From assembly GCF_043290135.1 (NCBI RefSeq), contig NC_134705.1:35777771-35841770 (forward strand): a stretch of DNA of 64,000 nt, given 5' to 3'. The notes under the pieces were generated by a model. It did no database searches. It was not told where the DNA came from and worked only from the letters and a program-made list of their open reading frames with translations. The stretch comes from Rhipicephalus microplus. Lineage: Eukaryota > Arthropoda > Arachnida > Ixodida > Ixodidae. A program made the position numbers and the translations under genes. Of the stretch, positions 42,501 to 54,065 are shown piece after piece (within the stretch, counting starts at the first letter, position 1; each line of letters opens with the position of its first letter).

Positions 42501-42700
42501 TAGCCTTTAATGTTTCTGGCACTTAAGATGTGTAAATGTCCTTAAGATGTGTTTCTACAAAATCATTTACCATCGGCCTCTCCTCTCTTAGCTGTTCTTC
42601 TATCCCTTCCTAATTCAGTTTATTCCTGCCACCCTGCATGTTGATATACCCCACGTCTTAATTGGCTCGGCCCTCGTGGCTACGTGGATTTTGGCCCTGG
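39587..42700 (-). pseudogene. LINE ORF2: endonuclease, RT, cysteine tail
   Basis: From 42522 to 42133 come apurinic-endonuclease motifs: VIILGDMNAHI, then DGYTDSKGRMLMDMC and STIDYAIMSY. RT starts near 41365 (NAWKLIRMNMICKGKGDKHD, then NNYRPITVTS). It continues at 41171-40770 (GVLGELQYGFHERTRLEGNLF, LAFLDIKGADDSVIQENLRG). The catalytic box at 40809-40612 reads YAED instead of YADD. The tail at 39990-39587 has CSACGEEK and an [14 protein letters not shown] cysteine cluster with EFFKALGF. Several stops and frameshifts and the altered catalytic box show loss of function. Confidence 0.85.
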
Positions 42701-42789
42701 ACTCTACATGTCTTGGATATTGAAGCCACTTTAGAATCTAATCTGTCTTTACCACTTGTCAAAGATTCCCCCGGTTGTTTTCCTCCTTA

Positions 42790-43830
42790 CTAGCTATCCT
42801 GGACCCCGAAGGGCCCACCTGCCCCCCTAAAATCTACTGCGCGTCCTGCAAGTTGCCAACAACCCATCTCATGACCTAGCCGCCCAACGAAGTGAATTCT
42901 GTCTCGTTGAAAACCACCCCACCTATGTACCGCTCTGTTTATTTCTACCATTTCAAAGTCTTTCTCTCGACTCATTCACCATAGCTCTTGGTTTGCGTTG
43001 ATAACCACTCTTTGCAAGTTGCTGTCACGCACCGGTACCTCCGGTATCACGCATGTCACTACCTGTACCTGAGGAGAAGTGGCGCGCATGTCATCGACCC
43101 CTTTCGCCAGTGTTGTCGCTAGTCCTGCCGTATCTTCATTTAAGCCATCATTTAAACCACCTGAAATTATCACGAGGTTTCGTCCATCAGCTGTATTTTT
43201 GAGTTTTGCGCTCACTTGCCTCAAGACTGCGTCCAGCTTGCGTCCTAGAAACGTCCCTACTGCAACCCTGTTGTCACCTCTTACCCTCTCTTTGTTTGCT
43301 TCTGCGCATCGATTCAGATTCGAGACCACGGTGATTTTTACGTGCTCTGACTTTTCAGCTAGAGCGTCCTGCACCTGTGGGTAACTGGCACTTGTGACGC
43401 TTGCTGCTTTGTCACCTCTCAACCCCACCACTACTTTGACAAAGCTGGGTCTTGTGAACATTGAACTAGCTGGACCTGTTTTTTTTTTCAAACTTGCTTG
43501 CTCTTTGTTCTCTGCTGTTCTGGTTGTCAGTGTCCTACCGTTCTCTCCATCGGCCGCTCCTTTGTTCACCTTTGCTAGTGCCTCCTCAGCAGACCTGAGC
43601 CTGCATCCCATAGCCTTCGTTTTTTATTGCTCTGTCGCCAACGCAGTCTCCAGCTCGGTGATTTTCATCAGCAGTCCACTCAGTGCAACCATCAATTTTT
43701 CCATTTTTTTGACCTCACATTGCCTACACTTGGCATTAGCGTCCTCTCCATGCGTGGCTGCACTTGCGCTCATTTCCAAACCCATACAGCATCCTGAACA
43801 TTTTACAGCTTTTTTAACCTAGTCTTTTTT
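42790..43830 (-). pseudogene. LINE ORF1 with SGNH-hydrolase-like domain
   Basis: Near 43815-43720 is a cysteine cluster (CSGCC then CRQCE), followed by a heptad-like stretch and an in-frame TAA near 43626. The longest open piece (43611-42976, 211 codons) carries the hydrolase part: a block I remnant VVSNLNRCAEA, where the usual GD before serine is changed, and block III IISGGLNDGLN. After a second stop at 42976, block V RDRIHFVGRLG keeps the D-x-x-H pair. CR1-type LINEs are known to carry esterase-like ORF1 proteins. Two stops and a damaged block I suggest no activity. Confidence 0.8.
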
Positions 43831-43869
43831 ACATCAATTGCCCTTATGAATTGTCCCACTCAATGATTT

Positions 43870-44259
43870 CAAAACATGGCATACGACAAATCCTGCCCTA
43901 CGAAAAAAAGAACGTCTAAGCTAGACTACCAAAGTTTGCGTGTTCGGTGTACGTGCACCTCCCCCATTGGGTGCCAAGAGAAAAAATTCACAAACAAACA
44001 AACCACACTCACAAACAAGTAAATACTTGGTGACTGACCTACGAGAAAGCTGCACAATGTAGTAAGTGCTATAAATGTTTAAATTGCTGCCTTATTAAAT
44101 ATAAAAGCAAGCGCGAAGCATGCAAAGCCACTTATCTGTGCAGTAGATCGGAAGCGCTCAGAAAACACGTACATCCACCGTGCCAGTCCCAACTCAAGTC
44201 ATATTATACAAGTACCGCCATCCAACGGACATTCCAAGGACTGAACGAGCTGTGGCTAC

Positions 44260-44292
<33 letters not shown>

Positions 44293-44500
44293 TATACATC
44301 GGGGACGCACGACGCTTGGCTTGGGAAGCTTCGCCCCAGAAACGGCACCGCGGGTTGACAATGCCTTCTGTCGTACGTGCTGCTCGAGCCTCATCGTCCA
44401 GTACACCAGCAGAGGCAGCAGCTGCGTCGGGCGCTCAGCTGAATAACCTGCATTATTAATACGAGTAGAGCTTGAAATTTGGGAGTAGAACGCATCGGCA
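43870..44500. other. Unassigned, with a TAC microsatellite
   Basis: No gene recognised. A (TAC)n tract lies at 44261-44292. The region lies between the 5' end of the CR1-like LINE and the second half of the BEL/Pao relic. Confidence 0.35.
44261..44292 (+). repeat. (TAC)n microsatellite
   Basis: About 32 bp of perfect TAC/CTA repeat. Confidence 0.95.
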
Positions 44501-44639
44501 CATCACAAACCTCTTTTGGAGGGTTTCTCGGACCGAAGAAATGATGTCATCTCAGCAGTATCAGTTTTGCATGGCACATTTAACCAAAGTTCAAGTGCTT
44601 CTTCAGCCATAACAATCAGCACGGGACGCGCATCTGCTA

Positions 44640-45660
44640 TGCTTATACTCGTCTTGCAGTAAAAAAAAAAGCAGCTGCAAAAAGACAACGAGTGCTTTCC
44701 CTGCATTTCAAAGGCCACGGAACAAAGGATTGCCACGTCATGTTTACCTGCAATTCCTGTCGCGGAAGACACCCTTGCAGCTTGTGTGACCCCAAAAATA
44801 GGAGGGTTTCGATGACCACAAGAACCTCGGAAAATGCCGCGGTGGGCGCTTCGTCAAACGCTCTTTCATCCTGCGAAGACATATCGTCCACTAGCCAACC
44901 ACCTAGACAAAACGCGGTCTGTCTTCAAACATTCCGTGCGGAGTTGGTCAACAATGACAGCAGGCAATGCGTTTGAGTTATTCCGAAAAACGGAAGCCAA
45001 AGAAGCTGCATTAAAGAGGATGTAGCTCATAAGCTTAACCTGAACATTTCCAGACAGACCCGGTTGGCATTGAATACCTTCGGAAGCACTTGCTCTTCAG
45101 CTGCAGAAAAGAGGATCATGGTTGAGATGCTGCTCCGAAGCCTGAACAAGAAGGTTGACGTTAGCATCGAAGCTGTAGTCGTCTCTGTCATCTGACTTGT
45201 TGTTCTGCCGTCAGCAAACAACGCATTCATTTTAGAAATAAAGAGACTAGGCAAGAGGCTTGCGAATGACTACCGGCCTAAAGGTGCACCAGACTCCGGA
45301 ATCGGCCCGTTAAACACTTCTTGCTATATGTGGCGAGCAACCACCGGTAAAGTTGTGCAACGTACAGACAACAGAATTGACCTGCTAATCGGTTCTCACT
45401 ATATGTGACAAGGAATGACCGGTGAATTTGTGCGATGTGCAGGCTTGGCAGGTCTGGTGGAAGTGGAAACAATCTTTGGTTGGACGGTACAAGAACCTAT
45501 CAGTCAGAACAACCTTTTGTACTCTGTAACTCGCCTTATCAGCGTATTGCGAGTAAATGCAGCAGAAAATTCTACAGTAGAAATCTGACAATACTGCTCC
45601 AAGCATAACACAAAGAGCATCACCTGCCGCAATCAATGTCCTGCATATTACCCTCCAACG
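44640..45660 (+). pseudogene. BEL/Pao relic: zinc knuckles and protease
   Basis: The plus-strand frame 44692-44976 encodes the Gag C-terminus, with HGTKDCHVMFTCNSCRGRHPCSLC matching the paired knuckles of BEL/Pao Gag. Then come FRAELVNNDSRQC and, after a frame break, GSQRSCIKEDVAHKLNL and NTFGST, which fit the start of the BEL protease (DUF1758 type). Further blocks (FILEIKRLGKRLANDYRP, then LLIGSHY and VETIFGWTVQEPIS) follow the normal order to about 45500. RT is not found downstream. It probably belongs to the same copy as the gag at 37190-37850. Confidence 0.7.
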
Positions 45661-46885
45661 CTCAGGCAGTCACAAAAGCAGTCTGACGCTCCAAATTCAG
45701 TAGCTCTACTACTGAAAAGTGACCACAATCACGTAGACGACGCCCTCGTCGAACACCAAGTTCTCATGCCGAAAAACCGCGATTTTAACTCGGCTAGCCG
45801 AGAAAGCAACGTACGTGATCAAACTTGGAGGCAGAGCTTATCTGTCAACAACTCGAGGCGATGAGCCGACACTATTGATGAAAGACGACATGCGTGCAAC
45901 ACAAGGCCAAATATGGGTGACTACGAAACAGACTTCGAAGAATTGAAGACAAGCGCTTTGAAAATATTTTATTTTTCTCGTGCACGGCCTTTGCGCTTAC
46001 TCGTTGGGTAGTATTGCGATTTCATCCGAAACGCTGCTAATGTGACACATAAACTGGTCCTCAAAATGCTGAAAAAGATTCCATCACAAAGGTACGCTAT
46101 CATATGAACCCTCCGCATCGGGAAAGCTGAAAAAAAGATTTTGACATCCCTATGAGGAACATTACAGATTATACCGAAGTCGAGTGGTAGACAATCTGTA
46201 CACTTGCCTAACGACCATAAAAAGTCAGTGTTCTTATGTTACTTACTAGTGAAACGCATGCCCATTCTGATCGTGATACGTTAGTGTGGTCGTTCCCCCA
46301 CACACAGGGACAATATACTCAAGAAGCGTATTGGAACTTTATCGATTACAAATGCCGCCTTCTCCTGGGGTGTGGCAGGATGCTAAAAGTATAACACTGC
46401 CAGCCAGTGAAGGCAAACAAAAGAAGGTGTTCCTACATGGCGACGAAGACTTCTGGCTGAGTGGTCCCGCGCCAGTAAGTGTCTTAGCGTTGACACTCTC
46501 TTTATTTACCCCCAGTATCCTAACCTGTTTTTTCTCGTATATTTTCCTTGGTGTCGGCACAGTTTTTATCCAGATGCTATATTTTGCACTCCTTCACCTC
46601 TGTCGGTTGAAGCAGATGGTGAGCAAAAAGTTAGGAACAACTTTTGTGGCATATGGATTTTCATGTGAGTGGCGTAGGCTGAAAATGCGTGCTAGATGCG
46701 CTTGCCCGTCCGCTAGGCAAAAGCGCTAAGACAAAATGCCACTGGCCCTAACTTCTCATGAAGCCTGTATGGTCCCAAAAGTCACGGTAAACTCTTCTGA
46801 CAGCGCTTTGGTGCACGCTATGTGCGTCGAACCCAAGGTTTCCAATGAGAAATGGCTAGACTAACGGTGCTCTGTTAGCGGAGCC
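45661..46885. other. Unassigned; one open frame of unknown meaning
   Basis: The plus-strand frame 46286-46729 (147 codons) contains VWQDAKSITLPASEGKQKKVF, then a long hydrophobic stretch. A GTAAGT donor-like site at 46471 could end an exon. I do not recognise the protein and there is no second line of evidence, so I do not call a gene. Confidence 0.25.
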
Positions 46886-48395
46886 TCAGCTTCTTGGCTG
46901 TGTGTACGTGGCTGTGGCTAGGCATGCTCGGTGGCGTGCTCGCTGAAGGAGAGTGACAGGGCTCACTTCAGATCCATCGGGCTGTGCATCGGACATATCG
47001 AAGCCGTGATGTGACTCCCGGGGACAATCTAAGGGCGGCTCTTGAGTAGGTTTTTGCCGTGACGTGTTCAGAGGGAATGCAGCCGACGCAGCAAAATCAT
47101 CCGAGTCATTGTGTTCTGGGCTCACGTAGGAAGAAATAATGTTGATCACCCTTCTGCTGGTGCATTCGACAAGCCCATTTGTTTTTAGATGTTCTTGTAG
47201 GGCATGAGCTTGACAGATTCCGTACTGGTACAGCAATCTATCAAGTGTTCAAGTTATAAATGGGGCATTGCAGTTCGTAATTACTGTTTGTGGTATGCCA
47301 TGACGAAACAGAATGTGCTCGGTCACGAAAAAAATGACGTGAGTTCCCGAGGGGTGAAGGACGGCTTGAGCCTCAGTTCACTTCGCCAGGTAATTGGTGG
47401 CGACTATAAGAAAGTTATTGCCCCACCCGAGACGTGGGAATGTCCCCAGGTGACCAGTTCAAATAACCTAAAAATGTTCTTCCCAAGGTGGTATGCATCG
47501 CAGGGGTACTTGTCATGTGCGGGGGCATTTATGTGCTAGCATATGAAGCAAGGGGACACATATTCACACACATCCAATTGATTGTATCTCCACCAGAAAC
47601 ATTGACCCAGTCTCGCCAGTGTTTTTATTTTACCAAGCTCACCAGCCACAAACGTGTCGTAGAACATAAACTACACAGACTGTCGCACTCTTTGCGACAC
47701 GACAGAAAGCCAGGAAGATTTTGTCATGGTGTGTTAACGTAGAATAACATCAGGAAGAATGAAGCAGCTTTAAACTTATTTCAACGATGACGTTAAGTAA
47801 GCAGTGAACCAAACAGACGGTGAGTAATGTCTTCAACATTCTTGTCTGCGTATTGAGCTGCCCAAAGTGAAGAAGTGCGAAGGCTGGCGCCCGAGACTCC
47901 CGAAGTGCGGCATTACGAGACAGACAGTCCGCGCCCTGGTGCTGAAACCCCCTGCGTGGGATAATTTGGATAGAATAATCTTGCAGTTTGATTGCCCAAC
48001 GTGCTAACTTCACGCAGAGGTCTTTCTTTGCTTGAAGTTAGCGGAAAGCAGTGTTGTCGGTAACATGGGTTACAACTTGCCGTAAACGTAGGCCCTGAAA
48101 TTATCTATGGCCCGAGCTACTGCTAGGCACTCCAATTCTCGCGCATTGTACCGACTTTCCGGCTCACCTAACCAATGAGTAGTATAGGCTATGTGGCACT
48201 CGAGGCAATCAGGGTTACCTTGCAGTAAAATAGCTCCAAGAACACTGGCGTCGCTATGAATGAATGCGTGCGTATCCTCCCGGTAGTGGGTTAGTGTGAG
48301 CGGTGACTGCAGCGCACTCTTCTGGTCTGCGAAGGCCACTTTTTTCTCTGAACCTCAGTGTCATTGTGTAGCCTTCTTGAGTAGCTCATGGAGCG
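46886..48395 (-). pseudogene. Ty3/gypsy pol relic, RNase H to integrase
   Basis: On the minus strand the first piece (48339-48070) is RNase H: AFADQKSALQSPLTLTHY, THAFIHSDASVLGAILLQ and ARELECLAVARAIDNFRAYVYG. The next (48013-47750) continues with LARWAIKLQDYSIQIIPRRG and GADCLSRN, the end of RNase H. The last (47236-46886) is an integrase fragment around LKTNGLVECTSRRVINIISSYVSPEHND, after the catalytic glutamate region. The rest of the integrase is scrambled or lost. No LTRs were found. It is a third, unrelated gypsy family in the window and is inactive. Confidence 0.8.
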
Positions 48396-48659
48396 GGTTG
48401 CTGGATCATTCATTGTAAAACCAGTTTACTATGTATAACACAAATTTCATCATATTTGTGCATGTTGCTGCTCATACTTAGCATTTGCATACTTAACTTT
48501 TGAATTTATTCAGTTTGTTTCGTGTTTCTTGTTAAAAAGTATTTTATACGCCCCCTTGCATAATACTCCTACTTGGAGCCTGTGACGTAGTTGTAAATAA
48601 ATAAATTTCTGCTTAGCCGCAGTCAGTGGCGGAATGCTGGCGAGTGCGCTTTTTTTGTA

Positions 48660-48865
48660 TGGGTCAGGATTGAAGCTGCGAGCACTTACACTGCAAAATG
48701 TTTACACCCCATAGTGTGTAAAACGTGTGTACACATTGAAAGCATCCTTACGGACACACTTTTTACACTCCAATTTTAAAGTTTGAGGTGTTCGTGAATG
48801 AGACATCCTCAAAACACCCCATTTACACCCTTATATTTGGGTGTTATGAACAAGCTACACAAATG
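48660..48865. repeat. ACACCC-type degenerate repeat
   Basis: Several copies of TTTACACCCC/TTTACACTCC-like words in both orientations, framed by GTGTGTA and GTGTTATG. It looks like the short inverted-type repeat often seen near tick transposon ends. No coding capacity. Confidence 0.4.
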
Positions 48866-48877
48866 ATTGATTTATAT

Positions 48878-49010
48878 GTGGCGTTGAACATCCCTAAACC
48901 ACCATATGATTATGAGAGACGCCGTAGTCGAGGGCTCCGGAAATTTCGACCACCCGGGGTTGTTTAACGTGCACCCAAATCTGTGCACACGGGCCTACAA
49001 GGCCACAAAT
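48878..49010 (+). repeat. Widespread tick dispersed repeat, partial
   Basis: It contains ACCACCATATGATTATGAGA, GACGCCGTAGTCGAGGGCTC and TTTAACGTGCACCCAAATCT, a very conserved block I remember from many tick sequences. Identification is from memory. The copy is truncated shortly after CACACGGGCCTACAA. Confidence 0.6.
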
Positions 49011-50264
49011 ACACGACGTTTTTGGGCAATTCTGCTTATATATTTGTATACATTAACCATCTTTATACCAGCAATGCTTATACTACTAGGTGCTTGCGGG
49101 TCTAATAATGAATCAAAGCAAGAAGTAGTGTGACCGAAATGCAGTTTTCATCAATAAAGCACGCACACTACTATAAGACAGAACATACAACAAAAGTGCC
49201 GCTTGTGCAATGGAGTGAGGCCAAATTATTTTGTGTCTGTTCCTTTCATCTGCGTCATTTGCGAGATTAGTCAACACTCACAAAGTGCACTAACTTGCCT
49301 GAGCAAGGTCATGTTGCGCATATTGGCGTAGCCATGCATGGAACACTCCCCCTACCCCTGTCCCCCATAATATTGAAGCTCTTAAAGCTGGAGGTGAAAC
49401 GTTCGCCGCCTTCAAAAAAACGTCTACACAGTTGTTTAGCCATAACTGCCACGTCAACGGGCCATCAGGTCCCTTCAAAACAAACATTGACGTGATGTAT
49501 TTTTAGCGGGCACGTTTTATTTAATTACTGTAACGAATGTTCGCCTTCATGTGTCCTTAAATGTGCGTCATGGAAATGAGGAAGAGTTCACCGACCATAA
49601 AGAAAAATACAGAATAAAGACATTTCGGTGATCTATATGCAGCCTTGCTGACATTTACAGGAGCCTTGTTGACTAAATTGCGAACAAAGTTCTCCTCGGG
49701 GGCGCCAAAACGCAATCTCCAGTGCTCTATCTCTCTGTGTTTTTGTCGGTCCTCTTCTTTCATTCTATGTTGCTTCCCTAGCTGACGTGCATCGGTCAAA
49801 GCCTTGACTTCAAGGTAGAGAGAAATCAACATTGAGGACATAGTTTCAGACGCGGTCTTGTACCAAGGACTGCTAGCGAAGTACAGATATATTGTCGCGA
49901 CCTGAAGACAGAAGTAGTATTTACAGGTTGAGAAAGTAGCAGCAGGTCAGTGTTCTTATTTACCGCGCACGAGAGCGTTCCTATTCTGTCTCGTTATTGC
50001 TTTCTGCAGAAAAGCGTGCAGATGCGCGTATGCGCTGTCGTCTTCGTCTTCCATGCAGCAAGCACGTGGCAATATGTTTTCATAGAATAGTGTGACGGCT
50101 GATGCATGCAAAGTTGCAAAGAGCAGTGTATTTACCGAAATGAAAGTGCTGATAAAATATCGCCAGCGTAACCCTGAATGCGCAGTCCTTTAAGACCCGT
50201 AGCGCTAAGCGAAAGCCACCTGCTTAGCTTTTTTACTAGTATTCACTACATTAGGTCATTGAAG
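49011..50264. other. Unassigned stretch
   Basis: The only notable frame is 49841-49557 (minus), with a charged helix (RQLGKQHRMKEEDRQKHREIE). It has no recognised family. The 94 codons could be a fragment of a coding exon or chance. Confidence 0.3.
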
Positions 50265-50975
50265 GTGCGCTAAATATTGCTCCTGAATATTACAAATGCG
50301 CATTCTGACTAGGAGCTCGTGCTGGCCGCACTGCACTGTCACAATGTTCACTGCGATTCAGATACACTGTTAAAGGATGATTAGAGAGCAATATATCACT
50401 GCTGCAAAAAAGAAAAAAAGCACCCGCGCAATAAGTAAAGGGCCGTAGCAAGCGTTGAACCGCATATAGCCGGTATGAGAGCGCCACCGGCGCGATCAAG
50501 TCTCGTCGCCTAGACAACCTAGGCTGCCCTGGATCGCTGCGCGCGTGCAGTGGGCGCAAAACATGGGAAATGGACTGGCATCGTCCTACATGTCACTGCG
50601 TGCAGTGAATGTCAGTGAATGTGCGCTAAATATTGCTCCCGAATATTACAAATGCGCGCTCTGACTAGCAGGTCGTGCTGGTCACACTGCACCGTCACAA
50701 TGTTCACTGCAAGTCAGATGCACTGTTAAAGAACAAATATGGCGCCAAAGGTCACTTCCACAAAAAAAAGCGGCGCCCGCGCTCAGTATATAGAGGGCCG
50801 GAGATAGCGTTGAACCGCATCTAGCCGATGTGAGAGCGCCACCGGCGCCATGAAGTCTCGTTGCCTGGACAACCTCGGCTGCCCGGGATGGCTGCGCGCG
50901 CGCAGTAGGCGCATAGCGCGGGAAAGGAAACGGCGTCGTGTTACATGTCACTGCGTGCGCTGGAGAAATATTTTC
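50265..50975 (+). repeat. Tandem duplication, 356-bp period, GC-rich
   Basis: Two units start with GTGCGCTAAATATTGCTCC at 50265 and 50621. They share, among others, GAATATTACAAATGCGC, GTTGAACCGCAT and GAGAGCGCCACCGGCGC, and end in ACATGTCACTGCGTGC. They differ at many sites, so the duplication is old. The second unit has TATATAG at about 50789 where the first has a non-TATA sequence. Confidence 0.85.
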
Positions 50976-51165
50976 CAGTGTCTGTGCGTGTGGTGCGCGT
51001 GTCTCCTCGATCGGTAGAGTTTATTAGTCGGTGTTTAGTTTGAAATGTGCGTGCGATTTGGGCTCGACCTGTGTGTTCTGCCAGTGCTGCCTACTGCGAA
51101 GATGCACGATGAAGACTGAACCTGTGGATTGATATTGTGAAGCACTCGAAGTGAAATAGTGAGTA
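50780..51165 (+). promoter_or_regulatory. Possible promoter and noncoding first exon
   Basis: TATATAGAGGGCC (about 50789) is followed by GC-rich DNA, a 5'-UTR-like stretch and a donor-like AATAGTGAGTAC at about 51154-51165. It is only a pattern; no coding sequence or acceptor was identified. Confidence 0.2.
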
Positions 51166-52375
51166 CCGCTCTCACACTGTTCCGTTAAGCACTTGGTTAA
51201 CTGCGTGAGCACAAGAATAACGCCTTCAAAAAATTTTTTTTCAACTAGTTGATGATAAATCAGCATTTGTTTACTTAGCTAGAATATTTTTTCCGGACCG
51301 TTGCACCGGGATGATGGAGAAGTGTGATTGTGGGCAAGTTTTTTTTGTTTGTTTGGATTGTTTGGAGTACAAAGCAGAGTGAGCATGTGCGGCTGTTGTT
51401 CAGCGAAGAATTCGAACAGATTTTTGTGGTGCTATTTGTTGGCAGCGGTGCTTAGTGGGGCCCGCTCGTGATGAACATCAATTTTAGTTTACTAATTATT
51501 GCATGCGTGGGGACGGCACCTGTTAGCACTAAGCATCAACCGTATCTGAGACGCATATGCTTGAGCATCTTAGTAGTTCATTTTCTCTCTCTCTTTCTTT
51601 TTCATTCCACAAAAATACTGAGAACGAAAAACAAGGGCATACTGTCCATGTCGTTCTTTTCAATTCTTTTTTGTTTTGTGCGCTAAATCTACCGTGATAA
51701 CTCGGGTTGATACATCGGGTGGCAAGACAGCAATTGTTTCTCGTTAGGTGCGCCTCGCGAAGTTCACGTACTTGCTAATACATTTAATTTCCTAAAATTT
51801 GCCTTCACAGGCATTTTCGTTCACCCACAACGTAGGGCGATACTGCCGGCAGGCATGCCTGTGTAGCTGATCGAGCAATAAAGCTGGACTTGTGTTCGAA
51901 TGGACCAATCGTCGGTGTGTGTGGCCAAATTGCCTACTGGAAAAGTGCAAACGCTTGTTTCAGTATAACTGCTAACGTTCGAGCACATTTTATTTTATTC
52001 CGTTTGCTTCTATCACGTGTAACTTTCATAATATTCTTGTTGTTCAGAGTTATATTGCCCTCGCCTCGCTTTGGTGTTCAACTTCGCTAAGTACTTCAGA
52101 TGTTAAAGGTATTTTCACTATGTGAAGCATATTATTAGTTTTTGTTGCACAAAAACACTCTAATAGTATACATATTGCGTGGTATCTAAGCAAGTGTTGC
52201 AGTCAAAATGCAAGACTGGGCAGCATATTTATCTGTGACCGCAACACGCAAAGCCACTGAACAGCCTTTGCTCTTTGAGTTATGCTCTTTCAGCCTGCCA
52301 CCGTGATTGTAACAAATGGCCATAATTTAGCAGTATACAATAATCATTGATTGAAAGTAACAGGGTCAATTTATT
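50976..52375. other. Unassigned AT-rich stretch
   Basis: No recognised gene or repeat. The short frames at 51468-51686 and 51890-52090 look random. It would fit intron or intergenic DNA. Confidence 0.35.
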
Positions 52376-52379
52376 TCAA

Positions 52380-54065
52380 ATTTCCCAGTCTATTCGGCGG
52401 CTTCGGCAACTGTGTTTGAAAAAAAAACGTGCTGATTTAATGCACTGAAAACAGTGAACTGGTAGAATATTTTGGAGTCAAAAAAAATTTAGGTCAAGTG
52501 GTTGCCTTTTAAGCTTCCCAAAGTGTTGTCTGAAAGTTGTTTGTGAAAACAAAATATAATAAAAGTGCCGCTTTTTTTTCTATACCAAGTGTCGTGTACA
52601 TGTTAAATAAAGCGGCTTATGTAAGGTGTTTGAAACTCAGCAATATTACAATTTTTAGGCCACATACGTCTCCAATAATTTAGCCTAAATGTGTTATGTT
52701 AGCATTTACTCATTACGATACTGCACTTTATATAAATATCTCAGCTGTGACTACTTACCTCATAGAGAAGAGATTTTGATGAAAAATACCTTTAGACCTC
52801 TCAAGCTTTGAAGCTATACGAGAAAAGATCGCTCTTTTCACGGAATTGTCATTTTTGTCTTTACTGAGACACTATGTGCACCATATGGTGGTCCAACTAA
52901 AAATCGCCTTAATTGAAAACAATAAACAGTTCTTTGCATGTGACAAGATTCATCATTACAGTTTCTATTTTAAGGAAAAAAGTAATTTTTGAATTTTTCC
53001 ATCAACGGCAATGGAAAACTCTAAGACGTCGGCTGCTGTATGACCAAATGGCAAGATATCTGCGAATGGGAAACTTCAAAAATCATTTAGGGGCAAAGTT
53101 CTTTAGGCCGTGAGACGTTCCGCTCTCTGTGCCGTACTAGTACTATGTAGCCACTTTATGAATTGCACAATAGATGGTGTTAGTGATTTTCACAGCATAT
53201 ACGTGGACAGAACGATGATTAGTGGGGTGAATCGTCTGTCCGTACATTTTCGCTTTCGTCTGTCCTTCCGTGCATCCGTCCGTACAGCCTTTTGTCCATC
53301 GGTCTGTCCGTGAGTTCCTCTGTTTTTCTGTCCATCCATACTTGCGTTGGACTGTCTGTCCGTTCTTTTGTGCATCCGGACGAACAGATGCTTCGCCCCA
53401 CTCATCATCATTCAATCCTTAAATAAGCTGTGAACTTTTTCTTTAAACATAAATTGTTATGAAAAATTTGGCACATGAAAAGAACTGTTTCTTTGCTTTA
53501 AATTTAGGTACAAAGGTTATTTTTATTTCAGCCGCCACATGGTGCAAGTTGCGTCTCGTTATGGACAAAACGACTCTTTTGTGAAATTTCGGATTTTTAC
53601 TCGTAAAGTTTGACAGCTTGAGAGGTCTAAACTATCTTTTTAAAAAAAAATACCTTATGTGCATTAAGTATTCACTCCTCAGATATTCATTCAAAGGACA
53701 GTATTGATATAGCAAAAATGAAAATATAACACATTTTGGCTAAATTATTTTAGGCGTATGTGGTCGAAAACTAGTAGTATTATTACAGAGCTTCAAACTT
53801 TTTACACAAGCCGTTTACTTAACTTGTAGACCGAATTTGGCATAGAAGAAGAGGTACTTATAAATTAACTTTTTTTTCACGAACACCAAGACGATGTTCG
53901 GAGTAGTTCAGGTGGCAGCCACGGGACCAAAAATTTATTTGTCTCCGAAATATTCTAGCAGTTAACTTTTTTAAGGCAGTAAATCAGCGCTATAATTTTC
54001 GAATACATTTGTGATGGTCACCAAAACGGCTAGTGCGTCTGACGTGCTATGACCCAATAGCCAAT
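52380..54065. mobile_element. Palindromic repeat Y with VNTR at its centre
   Basis: The left arm (about 52380-52985) and right arm (about 53430-54065) are reverse complements with clear but diverged matches, for example AGACCTCTCAAGCT and its complement. Between them lies a VNTR cassette (53089-53425). A single arm copy is at 63040-63625. No transposase is visible. It may be a foldback or MITE-like element with arms of about 600 bp. Confidence 0.7.
53089..53425 (+). repeat. VNTR cassette with inverted ends
   Basis: It begins TTAGGGGCAAAGTTCTTTAGG. Inside, AGTGGGGTGAATCGTCTG (53220) and the complement-like CAGATGCTTCGCCCCACT (53385) bracket a degenerate TCCG/TCTG tract. It is related to the element at 37865-39370. 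Confidence 0.65.

Larger units (their letters stand above)
39377..43850 (-). mobile_element. CR1-like LINE, nearly full length, decayed
   Basis: On the minus strand it has ORF1 (zinc-like cysteines, coiled coil, SGNH hydrolase), ORF2 (endonuclease, RT, cysteine tail), a 3' terminus GGCTGGGTGGCGTGAGCC and an (ATCC)n tail. It is the most complete member of the family whose pieces build the inverted duplication at 6.2-29.3 kb. Frames are broken in many places, so it is inactive. It seems to lie between two halves of a BEL/Pao relic. Confidence 0.85.

Noticed and set aside
46286..46729. 147-codon frame with hydrophobic segment and donor-like GTAAGT
   Set aside because: Single weak signal, no recognised domain, and transposon relics on both sides.
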